A program made the translations under genes and the position numbers. From Gibbula magus (taxonomy: Eukaryota; Mollusca; Gastropoda; Trochida; Trochidae), in NCBI GenBank assembly GCA_936450465.1, contig OW388296.1, forward strand, positions 38,840,023 to 38,904,022: 64,000 bases of DNA. The letters are read 5' to 3'. The notes beneath the pieces are model-generated. The model made no database searches. It was not told where the DNA came from and worked only from the letters and a program-made list of their open reading frames with translations. How positions within the stretch are numbered: position 1 is the first letter of the stretch; each line of letters starts with the position of its first letter. Positions 1-11,459 of this stretch are shown here, piece after piece.

Positions 1-1159
1 TGCTGCTGAGGGCCGCAAATGCAGCCTGGGTGGTATTTACGTGTTGATACGTCAGTGACTTCTGACCCTTTGACATCCATACGACAAAATTCTGTGACGA
101 AGTTCCCTGATTCATGAAAAAGTTCACATTTTCCAAATGAGAAATACATTTTATTGAGAAATGATGAATTAAAAATATTGAACGTATTTGACGTTTGACG
201 TCATAATAAAAATGTTACCTACTCGATTCAATGGGTTGAAATTCTAAAGTAACTGCATGTAAAATGCATAACTTTTACATCATTATGTTCAGAATATCCT
301 AATCTAGCTTATTTACACATTTGGACAATGTATGTATTTCTGTAAGAAAATGAAGGCAAATGAGAACATCAACCGATGACTTTTTGATAAATCCGTGAAA
401 ATAAACAAAGAATTTCACTTACACTTTTTAGAATCTCACAATCTTCCACAAATAAATAAAAATGTATCTGTGCATCGTTTGTCAGTTCCTGTTTCCAAAT
501 ATAATAATATATCCAACGCGCTTCAAAAGTAGTGCAGTCACCCCATGGAAAACTTCCCGCTATTTCTCATGTTACGCAACTCACTCCGAATGACAAGCCG
601 GCGCAAGCTGTATCTATTTTTAGAAATGGTCGTCGAGAGTGTTATTTAGTGTTACAATTAAACAAATTGACACTAAAAACGATGCAGTTTTATAAAAATC
701 TACCAAAAAATTATTAATGTGGTTGTAATAATTATTTCACTAGTTCGTAGAGTCTCTGTTTATGACCCGATAAATTTGCCATAAGTTCACCAAGCCCCCG
801 GATGTAACAGTGTTTTTAAGATTAAAATCCCTGTAAGTAAATTTGCATTTTGATTATAATTTATACATATATGAAAAATAAATGTCATATCCTACCATTA
901 TCAAAAAATATTAATACGTATGATTTTACATTTGAAGTACGAAATGTGTTTGACATGACATAGACCGACTTTCCAATCTGTGAATTCAGCCGTGAAACAG
1001 TAGCAGTAATCCTATCTCGCTAAAAAGTAAATTACGAATTAACAAGTCTCATCTATGTGAATTACTTGTATGAATTAGGACATCTAGGACCAAATATAAT
1101 TGCATATATTTTAAAAAAGGTTTCAAGTGTCTAGCATGTCTCTTTACATGTCAAAATCG

Positions 1160-1800
1160 AACAAATTCAAAGAAAATCAAAATGGTCGCTAAACCACGTG
1201 ACCGTTTATTTTTTATTTTTTTTATTAGTATTGCACTTCTTTTTTAAAAAGTTTGAAGTCTTTATGTTAATTTTGAAAAAAAAAAATTTTTTCAGCCTGC
1301 TGTACAGTCGCCATGGCAAACTGTTCTTGCTGTAATTAGTTTGGTGAAGGTTTTGTGAAATTGTCTGATACTGTTTTCCAGAAATTTAAATTTGAATTTT
1401 TAACTAATTGGACAGAAATCTCATAAATTCGTTCGTACCAGAGTTGTGTCCCTTTGAATGCGAGCCATAAGAAATCTATTTTCAAAAAGATCATTTTTCA
1501 AACGGCTGTAGTTTGTATACCGCTAAAAATAGGCTATTGGTTTTGGGGGTACTTTTAAACTACATTCATTCATCTTTCAAATGAGCTAAGGCATGAGGTT
1601 GTATGTATTGCCGTCATATAGAGGAAGATTTTTGAAGACGCGTACTCTAAACACCGCGAAAGTTGATTTTCTTTGAGATTTAAATTTGTAACTTATTGGA
1701 CAGAAATCTCATTAAAAAAGTCGAAAATCCATAATCGGCCGAGGTCATAGACTAATTTGGATATAGGCAAACGTACCAAAATATTTCATGACATCAGCTT
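1160..1800 (+). repeat. Dispersed repeat family A, fragment
   Basis: This AT-rich noncoding segment shares phrases with the blocks at 2941-4460, 26338-29178, 31545-33755 and 35170-35600. Shared features are a pair of lines about 'gcacttcttttt' and 'gtctctaa', a 'gttatgtccctttgaa' phrase, and 'gagctat/gagctaa' followed by 'gtatgtattgccgt'. There is no long ORF. It is a degraded copy, so its borders are approximate. Confidence 0.5.
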
Positions 1801-1989
1801 ATTGGTTACATGTGAAGAAATATTAAAACATATAACCAAAAAAAGCAGCCAGTACACTAATCTTGACAGTGTTGCCAATATGAATTTTTAGATGAATAAA
1901 AGCGCATAAACAAGTCAAAACAATTTAACATACAAAACAAAATAAGTTTTGAACATCTAAAATTATATTTAAGTCCAAAAACCTTTTTC

Positions 1990-2062
1990 ACTGGTGGACT
2001 TGAACTCTGCAACTCAGTCTGCTGGATTAGAAATTGGACATTCTACCGCTAGACCACGGGTT
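1990..2062 (-). pseudogene. tRNA-like relic
   Basis: Read on the minus strand, this has an A-box-like stretch (TGGTCTAGCGGTAGAAT) and a B-box-like stretch (GAGTTCAAGTCC) at tRNA spacing. The acceptor and T stems do not pair well and no CCA-side symmetry is evident. It is therefore a tRNA pseudogene or the head of an old tRNA-derived SINE rather than a working tRNA. The A-box resembles tRNA-Gly or tRNA-Glu, but I would not assign an anticodon. Confidence 0.45.
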
Positions 2063-2279
2063 CAGCTGATTTCATTCAGGGATATTACTGATAATATTTT
2101 ATACATCTATAAGACATTGTTTTGTTCCGATAACATTTATGGAAAATAAGGGAATTAATGTAGCACTTGTTGATATGTTGTCCCAGATCATTTCTTTGCT
2201 CTTGGAAGAATCATTATGCATTGATGCAATTACGTCAACATACACTGTACAGCAAATGTGTAGGTTACTTCAGCATGTG

Positions 2280-2640
2280 CAACAACATCATTATAAATAA
2301 TATTCAGAACCGAAACTACACGTCCCATTGACATGTACAGACCTTTATAGCAATTTAAACCTACATTGTTGTGTGTATGTGTGTTGTAAATAGGTTTCCA
2401 ATATTACGTCTGGCTAATAAGTGTGCGTTTATCGTGGTGCAGTGTCCTGTTTTCGATCAGAACTACTTTTACATATATATTGTCATTATCCTGAGTCGAC
2501 TATCTTCAAATTGGTTATTTACGGCAACAGTCAGTAATTCTCGATACAATAACACCATCTATAATGTTTAACAGGACTGACAATGTATGTCAAAACGAAA
2601 GTAGGAATTTCCTCTGTTTACACATCAAAACGAAATGGAC
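2280..2640 (+). repeat. Dispersed repeat B, copy 1
   Basis: This is a diverged direct copy of 10895-11270. Both begin around 'cagaaaccgaaa/cagaaccgaaac', continue with a 'cgtcc..t.acatg' phrase, then 'ttttcgatcaga', and end in a 'taacagt..gta.ttctcgata' phrase. It is noncoding. Because the second copy lies in the spacer of the giant inverted repeat, the family is mobile or has been duplicated. Confidence 0.55.
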
Positions 2641-2940
2641 TGCATTGTCTCTGAATTGCTTCCGGGTTGAAGTAAAAGTTCGTAGCTATGTCCAATGCCT
2701 CTTCAATAGAAATTACTGAAAATCAAATTAGGAGTGGTCTATTGTCTAGTGACGCTTCAATAAAATCTTGATCAAGTCAGTTCATCTCAAACTTATCAAA
2801 TTTTCAAAATTACCGTACTTTGAAAGGTGATTGTGAAACAAGTATTAGGAGTTAAATCAAAATATAACAAACTTGTTATTCACGAATGCTACAGCTGCAT
2901 ATAAATCTAAGTTTCAACGCTTAGATGCAACTATCTTCAA

Positions 2941-4460
2941 AGTGGTATTTTCGCAAAAGTGCATGATCAAAAAAGGTTAAAATTCAAAATGGCGTCGAAA
3001 ACACGTGATCTAAGACTTCGCAATGGTAACATATTTTGCTTGTCTAGTTATTAAGCATCTTTTGAAACAAGTATGTCTAGTATGTCTCTGGGAATTTTTA
3101 GACCCACATTTTACATGACAAAATCAGACAAATTTGAAGAAAATCAAAATGGAGGCTGAACTACGAGAGCTACAACTTTTTCACGAATTACCTTTTTGCT
3201 TGTATTGTCCTTGCGCATCTTTTACAAAAGGTTGCAAATCTCTAAGTGGATTTTTTGTAAAGTACCTTATGTTAAAACTGTTCTTTATTATGACCGGAAA
3301 TGACTGTAAGCGAGCGATTTTATTATTGATTCATAACGGCCATAGTCCTGTCTTACTCTCCAGAAAAAATCTTTCAATTCTGTGGGTAGGATTTTGAATA
3401 ATCTCCCTTTGAAGTTTGCGATTTTAAAAAGAAAATTGGACTTTGAAAGGTCACTTCGAAAAAAGTATAAGGAGTTCGCTAACGCTTTTGACTATCATTT
3501 ATTCACCAACCCTTTAGCTGCACATATATGCAAATTTGAGCTCTTAGATGCTAGTATATTCAAAGGAGAAGATTACCAAAGATGCATGGGTCTGAAAATT
3601 GTAAAATGTGTCTAAAATCAAAATGGCGGCAGAACTACGGAACTTACGAATTTGCCATGATTTACTTTTTGCTCGCATGGTCATTGCACATCTTTTGCAA
3701 AAAGATCCAAGTGCATTTTGAAAATTGTTCCCATGTTAAAAATCGAAATTAAGATTCGAATTGGACCTTTAATGGCTTGGGCGATCGGGCCCAAAAGCTT
3801 ATTTTCGCGATTCCATAATACAACAAAAACATGTTTAAAAACAACACGCCAATAACAATAAGGATTCAGCAATTGCTGAATCCTTAATAAACACGCCAAT
3901 AACAATAAGGATTCAACAATGCAAATTCCTGAATCCTTAATAAAAATCAATATAGGGCTAAGGATTCACCCTTGTCTAGTACCAATACTACAATCAAAAT
4001 AACTTGAAAGATCATGAGATGTTCTCACACGACTTAGTCGGGGCTGCTGATAATTGCTGCCTGAATTAATCTGGTTTCGTGGATAATATTCTTCACCTCA
4101 CACCACACCTTTAACCTGCTATTTAAAATTGAAGTAACATACAGTCACGTGCATGTACCATGTCTGCTTACTGGGTGGTAATGAATAATGAATACAGTCT
4201 CTAAGTGAATTTTGAAAATTGTTCCCATGTTAAAAATCGAAATTTGGATTCTAACTGGACCATTAGTGGTACAACTGATTGGGCCCAAAAGCGTGCTGTG
4301 TCGTGTGCTTAGTAAGGGCTGTCAGACTGTAAAGTTTGGTTGAATTATCTACAGCCGTTTTGGCTGAATCGCCTTCACAAGATCGGTGCATAAATAATTT
4401 TTAAAAACACACCAATAACAATAAGGATTCAGCCTTATGGCTGAATGCTTAATTAAGAAC
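2941..4460 (+). repeat. Dispersed repeat family A with terminal hairpins
   Basis: This composite of family-A segments contains repeated phrases such as 'tgcacatcttttgcaaaa', 'ttgttcccatgttaaaaatc' (twice, near 3725 and 4215) and 'attgggcccaaaagc'. Three hairpins of the form 'aaggattcag..ctgaatcctt' occur near 3862-3888, 3909-3940 and 4424-4452, each preceded by 'cacgccaataacaa' or 'cacaccaataacaa'. The same hairpin closes the copy ending near 35597. Such hairpins at a repeat edge suggest a structured element terminus. No protein is encoded. Confidence 0.6.
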
Positions 4461-4461
4461 A

Positions 4462-5006
4462 TTGCATTGGAATTTTATAAAGTTACTGAGCCAGATTTGG
4501 CAAGTGAAATCCGTTCGATGTATCATAGCAATATACGTATGGAATTTCAATATAAAGTCGATGAAAGGAATTTTAATGTTATTCAAAGAACCCTCATCTG
4601 GTATTGATAAAATTACTCAATCGTTTTATAATCCTAAAATAGAAACTGTATCAATGACCATTGAAGGAGTTCCAAATCAGTTGTATAGTCCACATATGCG
4701 TAAGCATAATTTATGGGATGAAATTAAGAAACTTCCCACTATAAAACGTAATTCATTCAAAACTGTGGGTGCAAAACATTTATGTCTTACAGATATCTTA
4801 TATGATATCGGTCAAGTATGATCTATGGCTTGATCTGATGATGATGAATTACATGGTTCCGGAAGGCGAATTGAGAACTGTAGTAAAGGAATGACAATTG
4901 CAATCACTAAAGAAGAAGAAGCCGGCCCTGTGCATATTTACTTCACATTATCATGGATGCTCCATTGAATATAGATACTGGAAGATTTAATTATATTATT
5001 TATTAG
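4462..5006 (+). pseudogene. Broken gene of a recurrent, possibly capsid-like protein family
   Basis: The open part (4462-4821) encodes 119 residues, including GVPNQLYSPHMRKHNLWDEI. The following sequence keeps the same frame through two in-frame stops (4819-4821 and about 4831) and shows an LHGSGRRIEN-like stretch. A one-base frameshift near 4952-4958 then leads to a C-terminal segment that stops at 5004-5006. I recall this motif order from uncharacterised proteins found in many copies in cnidarian, mollusc and arthropod genomes. A viral or Polinton-type double jelly-roll capsid origin is my inference. The N-terminal portion is missing: the frame opens right after a family-A hairpin. It is certainly non-functional as it stands. 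Confidence 0.5.
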
Positions 5007-5949
5007 ACTTTTATTATAAAAGTATAAAGGAAATTAGTCGATATAAATAAAATCAATAAAATAAGACATATTTTTGTATGTAGATAAACATTTTAAAAAT
5101 CGGAGCATTCATGTGAAGATTTTTTTTTTATAGTTATCTATATACTAATTAGGCATTACTTAAGCGATGAGCCAGGACTCGTTATTTAGATCTACACTCT
5201 CTCGTTGTTCGTTAAATTGCGTGAAAATCGTTGATTTTTATGCTTTCAAAACTGGTAATTTAATTATAACTTTATACAAGATGAGATTTCACAAACACAT
5301 TTTCGCTCAATATGTTCATTCCATACATTAATCATCGAGTCTGTTTTCACTTATGTGACACTTTTGCTTGTTTCAGGAGAGCCAAATGAATTCAGCTGGA
5401 GTTAATATTAATGTTTAAAGTATACTTTAAGCAAAGCATAACATGGATTTCTTAAAAGGGAACATTCCATACAACTGACTTCTCACTATTGATTGGTGAC
5501 ATTTCCTGCAGTTAAAGAGAGAACCCCCATAGTTACTATGTGCTGATTTGTGAAACAAAATTCAGTTTTACTTTGAAATACGGGGACGTCAAATGATTCG
5601 TTGTAGTTTTAACAACGATAACAATAATATGTGTGTTAACATCTAATGTGAAAATGATGGTGAATAAATTATGTCGTTTCTGTTTCATGGTTTTTTTTCA
5701 TATGTACGTATTGCGACTCTTCACTGTTTTTGGATTTGTTCCGGATAAATAAATGAATTGTTTGATTGGCATTTTAAAAGTTGATGTTATAGAGAATAGA
5801 GACAATTTTATGGATATACAACTTTTCGACATAGGTTCTAATGTTGTTGTGAAGCAAGTGGTACACAAGTGGGAAAACAGCTGGGTTATATACATAACTT
5901 GTTTTTACAAGAGATTGGTACGGAAGCGTATTAGTGTCACGATGAAAAC

Positions 5950-6068
5950 AAAATTGTGATATTATCTCCTCCGTAGGAGATAGTATCTCCTACGTAGGAC
6001 TTAGTATCTCCTACGTAGGACTTAGTATATCCTACGTAGGACTTAGTATCTCCTACGTAGGAGATAAC
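5950..6068 (+). repeat. Palindromic 21-bp minisatellite
   Basis: About five tandem units of 21 bp contain the self-complementary core TCCTACGTAGGA. Outer units end in GGAGATA on both sides, so the whole array is also nearly palindromic. Each unit can form its own hairpin. No gene is present. Confidence 0.85.
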
Positions 6069-6170
6069 TTCTATAAAGCCTAGATCAATTTATCACATCT
6101 AGCGTTTTTCACAATTGTATTGAACACATGTACATGTATACTCGTAAAGTGTATGTTAACGCCCGTGTAT

Positions 6171-6285
6171 ATGAAGAATGAAGAAAAATTTTATGGATAC
6201 CCAACTTATTTATTCTATGTAGGCGACGTATTGACATAGAATACAGAAGTTGTGTATCCATCAAATTGTTCTTCATTCTTCATCA
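6171..6285. repeat. Short inverted-repeat (MITE-like) element
   Basis: The left arm begins ATGAAGAATGAAGAA and the right arm ends TTCTTCATTCTTCAT. Complementarity extends about 50 bp inward with a few mismatches. A related, more degraded sequence lies at 29240-29335 (same 'acatagaatacag' and 'ttcttca' phrases). It is a candidate miniature inverted-repeat transposon or foldback sequence. Confidence 0.65.
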
Positions 6286-7642
6286 ACCCACTTTCTAGAA
6301 TGCCCATACAAAATATTGAGTATATGATATGATGTATAAGTATATAATATTATATATGACCGTTAAAAAAACTTTAAAGACGCTGTAGCTGTATTTTGTT
6401 TTCTCAAATTTGACATATACTTTACTGTTTAAACAATATATTGTTTTGTTAGGGGGTAAGACTTCGCGTTACACGATCCGATAAGCCTGCATCCATAGAA
6501 AAAGGTTATCCATATTGAAATAAAATGGTGCGACGTATAAAGTGACAGTGGTGTGGAACTATTCAGTGTGAGAGGTAGATTTTTAGGTCATTTGAGAGTT
6601 CAGACAACAAGATAATTCACCATTCTATCATGGTTCCATACTCAAAATTCCGCTTTGAGTGTTTCGGTATAGCAACAGCCGATGGCCACTCGAAAGGGGA
6701 ATGGACTCGCATGGCTTAACCGAAAACTGTACATTCGTTGCAGAACTCTTTTTATTGATTCGGAAGTATTATTTAGCCATTGGTAAGACTTATTCACCTT
6801 TTCGTGAGATAATTTTTTTCATTAATTAGAGCGCATTTAAGTACTTTATATATTGGTATATCTATAGAAGTAGAGTTGATTGAGCTATCATGTGTTATGC
6901 AATCCACTATAGTTTTGCACTGAACGATTATATTTAATATACTGATATTAATTCAATAGTTCACGGTAGATCTCTACATTGCTGCAAAACACGATATGAT
7001 TGCGGATTCCCTATTTATGTTTTGGAATATCAGTTTTAAACTCCTTCAATAATTCAAGTACAGTCAATATTTCCATGAAATGAAAATCCACGGTCATTGC
7101 CACTACTAGCGACCTAATAACACTTTGAACGTGGTGTTGGACATTTGTTACACGACGTCACTCAAAACATTACTCAACAATAAAGGATCTCAGCTTCCAT
7201 AATTAACTACCGTTAATGAATTTCTGTACTCTTGATGTTATGAATGTACTGGAGAAGAATAGATAACGATAAATGTAAATTTTGAAATATTTTATATTGA
7301 CATATTTGCACATTTACACACTGATTAACTGTCAATAATTATACTTCCAATATACTTAACCTATTTTGCCAAGTATATTTACCATATGGGTAAATTAACC
7401 ATCTGAAGTGACGAATTTTAAAATCTACCTCAGTTGTTAAATGTTCTTGTTGTCATTTATAGCATGTCGTCATTAGAATGACAGTAGAACTACTGCTGAT
7501 ATGAGGTGTATACAGCTAATTACATATAACTTATTTGAGTGGTATTTTGTAGGTAGCAGTAACGGACAATATTCCCTCCATAACATTTCAAGTGAACAAT
7601 ACTTTATTTTGAAAATCAAGACGGCACATCGAAATTACATGA

Positions 7643-7890
7643 GTGAGTGAGTTGGGGTTTAACGCCGCTTTCAAGAGTATTTCACTTATATCGCCGCTGC
7701 TAGTATTATGGCAGGGCGAAAGCCCGCAACGCCATGTGGCTATGAATTGCGGTGAAACCTGCGAGCAGCGGCTGGAACTAGCGAACCATGGGTGGTAGAC
7801 TAAGGGATTTTGCCGTGCCCCTGGCGGGATTCGAACCCCGGACCTCTTGATCCGAAGCCGAACGCGCTAACCACTGCGCTATCCCGCCCC
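7643..7890 (-). mobile_element. tRNA-derived SINE with 13-bp target-site duplication
   Basis: On the minus strand the element starts with a tRNA-like head: A box TAGCGCAGTGGTTAGCGCG, B box GGTTCGAATCC, and a possible TCG anticodon as in tRNA-Arg. It continues through a central body and ends in 'gcggcgttaaaccccaac' followed by a (actc)n tail. It is flanked by the direct repeat CGAAATTACATGA at 7630-7642 and 7891-7903, the signature of LINE-driven insertion. The tail plus GCGGCGTTAAAC segment is typical of mollusc SINEs (established pattern, recalled). The intact duplication suggests a fairly recent insertion. Confidence 0.88.
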
Positions 7891-8099
7891 CGAAATTACA
7901 TGATTTAATCAGACTAACATAATTATGTTTATTATGAAAAAGACAAACGCAAGATGCTTAGAAGGCTCTCCGGCTTATCTTTGGAGTCCGAAGTTTGTCG
8001 CGACTAAAATTTTGTTACAAACAAATTTCATTATTTAAATGCCCTGCATGAGTTCTCTGGAAATTTTCAGGTTAAAATTATTTTATTCAATTTTTGAAA

Positions 8100-8270
8100 A
8101 AAAATTCCAATGGAATTTTTTTTTCCAATGGAATTTCTTTTTCCAATGGAATTTTTCCAATGGAAATTTGTTTTCCAATGAAATTTTTCAATGGAATTTT
8201 TTTTTCCAATGGAATTTTTTTTTCCATTGGAATTTTTTTTTCCAATGGAATTTTTTTTTTTCCAATGTGG
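8100..8270 (+). repeat. AATTCCAATGGAATT hairpin array (left)
   Basis: About nine head-to-tail copies of a 15-nt inverted repeat (AATTCCA-A-TGGAATT) are separated by T-runs. The matching array in the right arm (about 17932-18000) has only about four copies. The arrays therefore expanded or contracted independently after the arms formed. The ORFs predicted across this region are products of the repeat. Confidence 0.85.
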
Positions 8271-8439
8271 AAAAGGGTGCTGGGATTAGTCATTGAAGGC
8301 AGTTTTCATAATAATGAATTTATGAAATATTATAATTCTATTTTGTTTTAATTTGGTGAAGTTTTCAATGAAATGTTGATTTTAATAACATATATTGAGT
8401 AAGATGAAATATATGTAGAGTTTGTAAAAGATATTTTGA

Positions 8440-9290
8440 ATCTAGTGAAATGTTGACTTTGATCAAGTATTTATTTGGTGAAATGTTGACATTGAAAATA
8501 TTCATTGACTTTTGTGAAAGTTTAATTTAAATAAAATGTTGACTTTGAAAAAGATTTTTTTTAATTTAGTGAAATGTTGACTTTGATCACATATTGGCTT
8601 TGGTGAAATGATGACTTTGAAAATATTTATTGACTTTTACGAACGTTTAAATTATATAAAATGTTGACTTTGGTGACATGTTGCTTTTGAAAAAGATATT
8701 TTGCATTAAGTGAAATATTGACTTTGATCCGGTATTGACTTTGATGAAATGTTGACTTTGGAAATAATTATTGACTTTTGTGAAAGTTTAACTTAAATAA
8801 AATGTTGACTTTGGTGACATGTTGCTTTTGAAAAAGATATTTTGCATTAAGTGAAATATTGACTTTGATCCGGTATTGACTTTGATGAAATGTTGACTTT
8901 GGAAATAATTATTGACTTTTGTGAAAATATAACTTAAATAAAATGTTGACTTTGATAAAGATATTTTGCATTAAGTGATATATTGACTTTGATCAAGTAT
9001 TGACTTTAATTAATTGTTGACTTTGAAAAAGATATTTTGCATTAAGTGAAATATTGACTTTGATCAGGTATTGACTTTGATGAAATGTTGACTTTGGAAA
9101 TAATTATTGACTTTTGTGAAAGTTTAACTGAAATAAAAGGTTGACTTTGAAAAAGATTTTTTGAATTTAGTGAAATGTTGACTTTGATCACATATTGACT
9201 TTGGTGAAATGATGACTTTGAAAATATTTATTGACTTTTGTGAAAGTTTAACTCAAATGCAATATTGACTTTTAAAAGTGTCCTTCCCCT
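8440..9290 (+). repeat. TTGACTTTG tandem array (left arm)
   Basis: Dozens of degenerate 20-30 bp modules are built on TTGACTTTG with spacers such as 'atgaaatg', 'gaaaaagatattttg' and 'tgtgaaagtttaa'. A higher-order unit of about 141 bp is visible: the phrase TTGCATTAAG recurs at 8701 and 8842, then at shorter spacing near 8966 and 9039. The reverse-complement array occupies about 16820-17740, and a small third array lies at 15210-15420. Confidence 0.85.
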
Positions 9291-10894
9291 TAAACATATA
9301 GAAATAATAGATGTGTAGTATTTTTATAAAAAAAAAGACTTTTCAACAATATACTCTCCTATAAAATATTCACCTTTGCGAAATGTTGACATCATCATTT
9401 GACTAGGCTATTGCCCACATTACATCCGTCACCATGACTGATTATTTATACACACCTGATTGCAGGTTACATATATATAACGATAGAACCATTGCAATTT
9501 GATCGTGCAACTGTGGTTTAAGTGATATATAAGACTTGTGTATTGACTCTCAGAATATCCTACGGCGTCCCTCTCGGTATTACGTAACATGTATATTCGA
9601 TCAACTCATTAAGGTCAACAGGCAGTTAATTACCGGTTCAACGCCACTGAACCAGCAGTTAAATTTATCTGCGATCAGATGACATTCTCGACCATGAACT
9701 AATAGCGCTTGGTAAAGGTATTGAGAATGTTTAGGTGGGACTTAACAAACGTAAGTTATGTAACCATAACATATCAGATAATAAATTTCTTTTGTTGTTG
9801 TTACAGGCGAATAGTTATAATATGCATAATATTATCCATGTAGGATTTGCTGACTTTTAAGAGATTGACTTTGGTGACTTGAAACTATTATACTATATAC
9901 TATTATTATATTATTATACTTATTAGGCTTATAGCCTAATAAGGTAAAAATGATTCTAAATCCCTATGTGTGACGTCTTGGCTTTTCTAAAGGTTTAACA
10001 CTTTCAATTGGACATCAACGGCTGATTCTTTCAAATATGTCCAAACCCATGTATATCACAACTAGGCTGATGTTGGTGCATTCTATGTGAGACACAAAAT
10101 ATTTTCATCGCTTTGACGGTTATTAACTAGTGATTGACCTCTCATGTGTATCATATGCATACTGAAATATTGAATAAACATCGCATTACATTCGATATAA
10201 ACATATTCCAAGAAAGACATGGAGTGATTATGACAAAGGAAGTAACGAATATTTAATTTAAAGCGATAATATAATGATTTTAACAGTATTTAAGTGTGCT
10301 GTGTATTAGAAAGTCCCAGGTCTTACATACTGTGCATGAAGCAGAGAACGTCTCCCCGTCAGTGGTCATGGGAATTCGCGTGTTGATGTAATTACAGGTA
10401 GCGGGATTGACCATTAACTAATTATCATGTACCGACCCTCACTTAATTGTTTGTGTATCTCCTACCAGACTATTAGGGCCGGCCAAAATGCCGACACGTT
10501 CAAATGTTCTTATAGATCTAATGCACAAGTATTATATAACATGTGATCCTAGAAAGGCAGTAATGAAACTTCAATTATCATGTATTGTAACAGATTGTGA
10601 ATTGTAAACGCTCAGTCAGTCGATTGTCGTATCTATGTATATTGGAAATCATATATTATTATCTTATTGTGTTCTGTATAAATGAAGACATTAACACATA
10701 CATTCGCTGTTGGAAAAAGGCATTTAGTAGCTCCACATTTAAAGATGCATCCATTGTGTTTCATAAAATTTTATTTCGCTTTAATACGTTCCAACACACC
10801 TTATGTGCTGTTTACAATAAAAACAAATTCAATCAGCTTGCATATTCATCCCCAATCGCCAGACATATCATAATTACTAGTTTCCAATGAAAAT

Positions 10895-11270
10895 CAAGTA
10901 ACATCATAATGCATGTGCAGAAACCGAAAGTCCACGTCCTATTTACATGCACAGTAGTTATATGACCTATTTAACATTATCAACCCAAATTTGTTATGTT
11001 TTCTGGTTTAAATAAGATTCCAAAATTACGTTTGACTCATTAGCGCGCGCCACAACCTGGGTATTGTCCGGTTTTCGATCAGAAATCTATACTTTTACCT
11101 TCATATCGTTAATATACTAAGCCGAGTATCATAAAAATGGTAGTTTTCGGTAACAGTTGGTACTTCTCGATAAAATAAGACCATTTATAACATTTGGCAT
11201 ATTTGACCCCAGACAACACAATGGATGTACCTTTACGGTTGTGATGTATGATGTCATTAAAACCGATGCC
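10895..11270 (+). repeat. Dispersed repeat B, copy 2
   Basis: This is a diverged direct copy of 2280-2640, sharing 'ccgaaa.t.cacgtcc', 'ttttcgatcagaa' and 'gtacttctcgata'. It lies inside the spacer of the giant inverted repeat and is not part of the paired arms. Confidence 0.55.
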
Positions 11271-11459
11271 GTTGAAATCTGGTCAATTTAAACATAAAAC
11301 ACAGAATTGATATAATAAATAGAATATCTGTCAATTCTTGACAAAAAACTTGTTCACCTCATCTCGTGAGGTGGAAGAGTAATATATTCTCACTTGCGCC
11401 GTCGCTGCATGCGCCAATATAAACTTGTACTTCACTCGATGAGATAATCCTGGTATAAA

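Larger units (their letters stand above)
7930..10590 (+). repeat. Giant inverted repeat, left arm
   Basis: This is the reverse complement of about 15430-18170. Matching landmarks, outer to inner, are as follows. The 'gctctccggct.atctttgg' and 'gtccgaagtttgtcgcgac' edge (7950-8010) pairs with 18105-18165. The 'aaatgccctgcatgagttctc' block (8036) pairs with about 18055. The 'gggtgctgggattag' block (8275) pairs with about 17905. The TTGACTTTG arrays pair with 16820-17740. The block at 9390-9650 pairs with 16440-16690, 9720-9890 pairs with 16095-16265, and 10330-10490 pairs with 15540-15700. Colinearity over 2.7 kb makes the inversion unmistakable. Indels exist between the arms. Confidence 0.88.

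Noticed and set aside
7805..7890. A functional tRNA-Arg gene
   Set aside because: It has A and B boxes, but the anticodon stem pairs poorly, and it is fused to a SINE body, tail and target duplication.
8039..8351. QWNFFF- and EKKIPL-type repeat ORFs
   Set aside because: They are products of the AATTCCAATGGAATT array on either strand.
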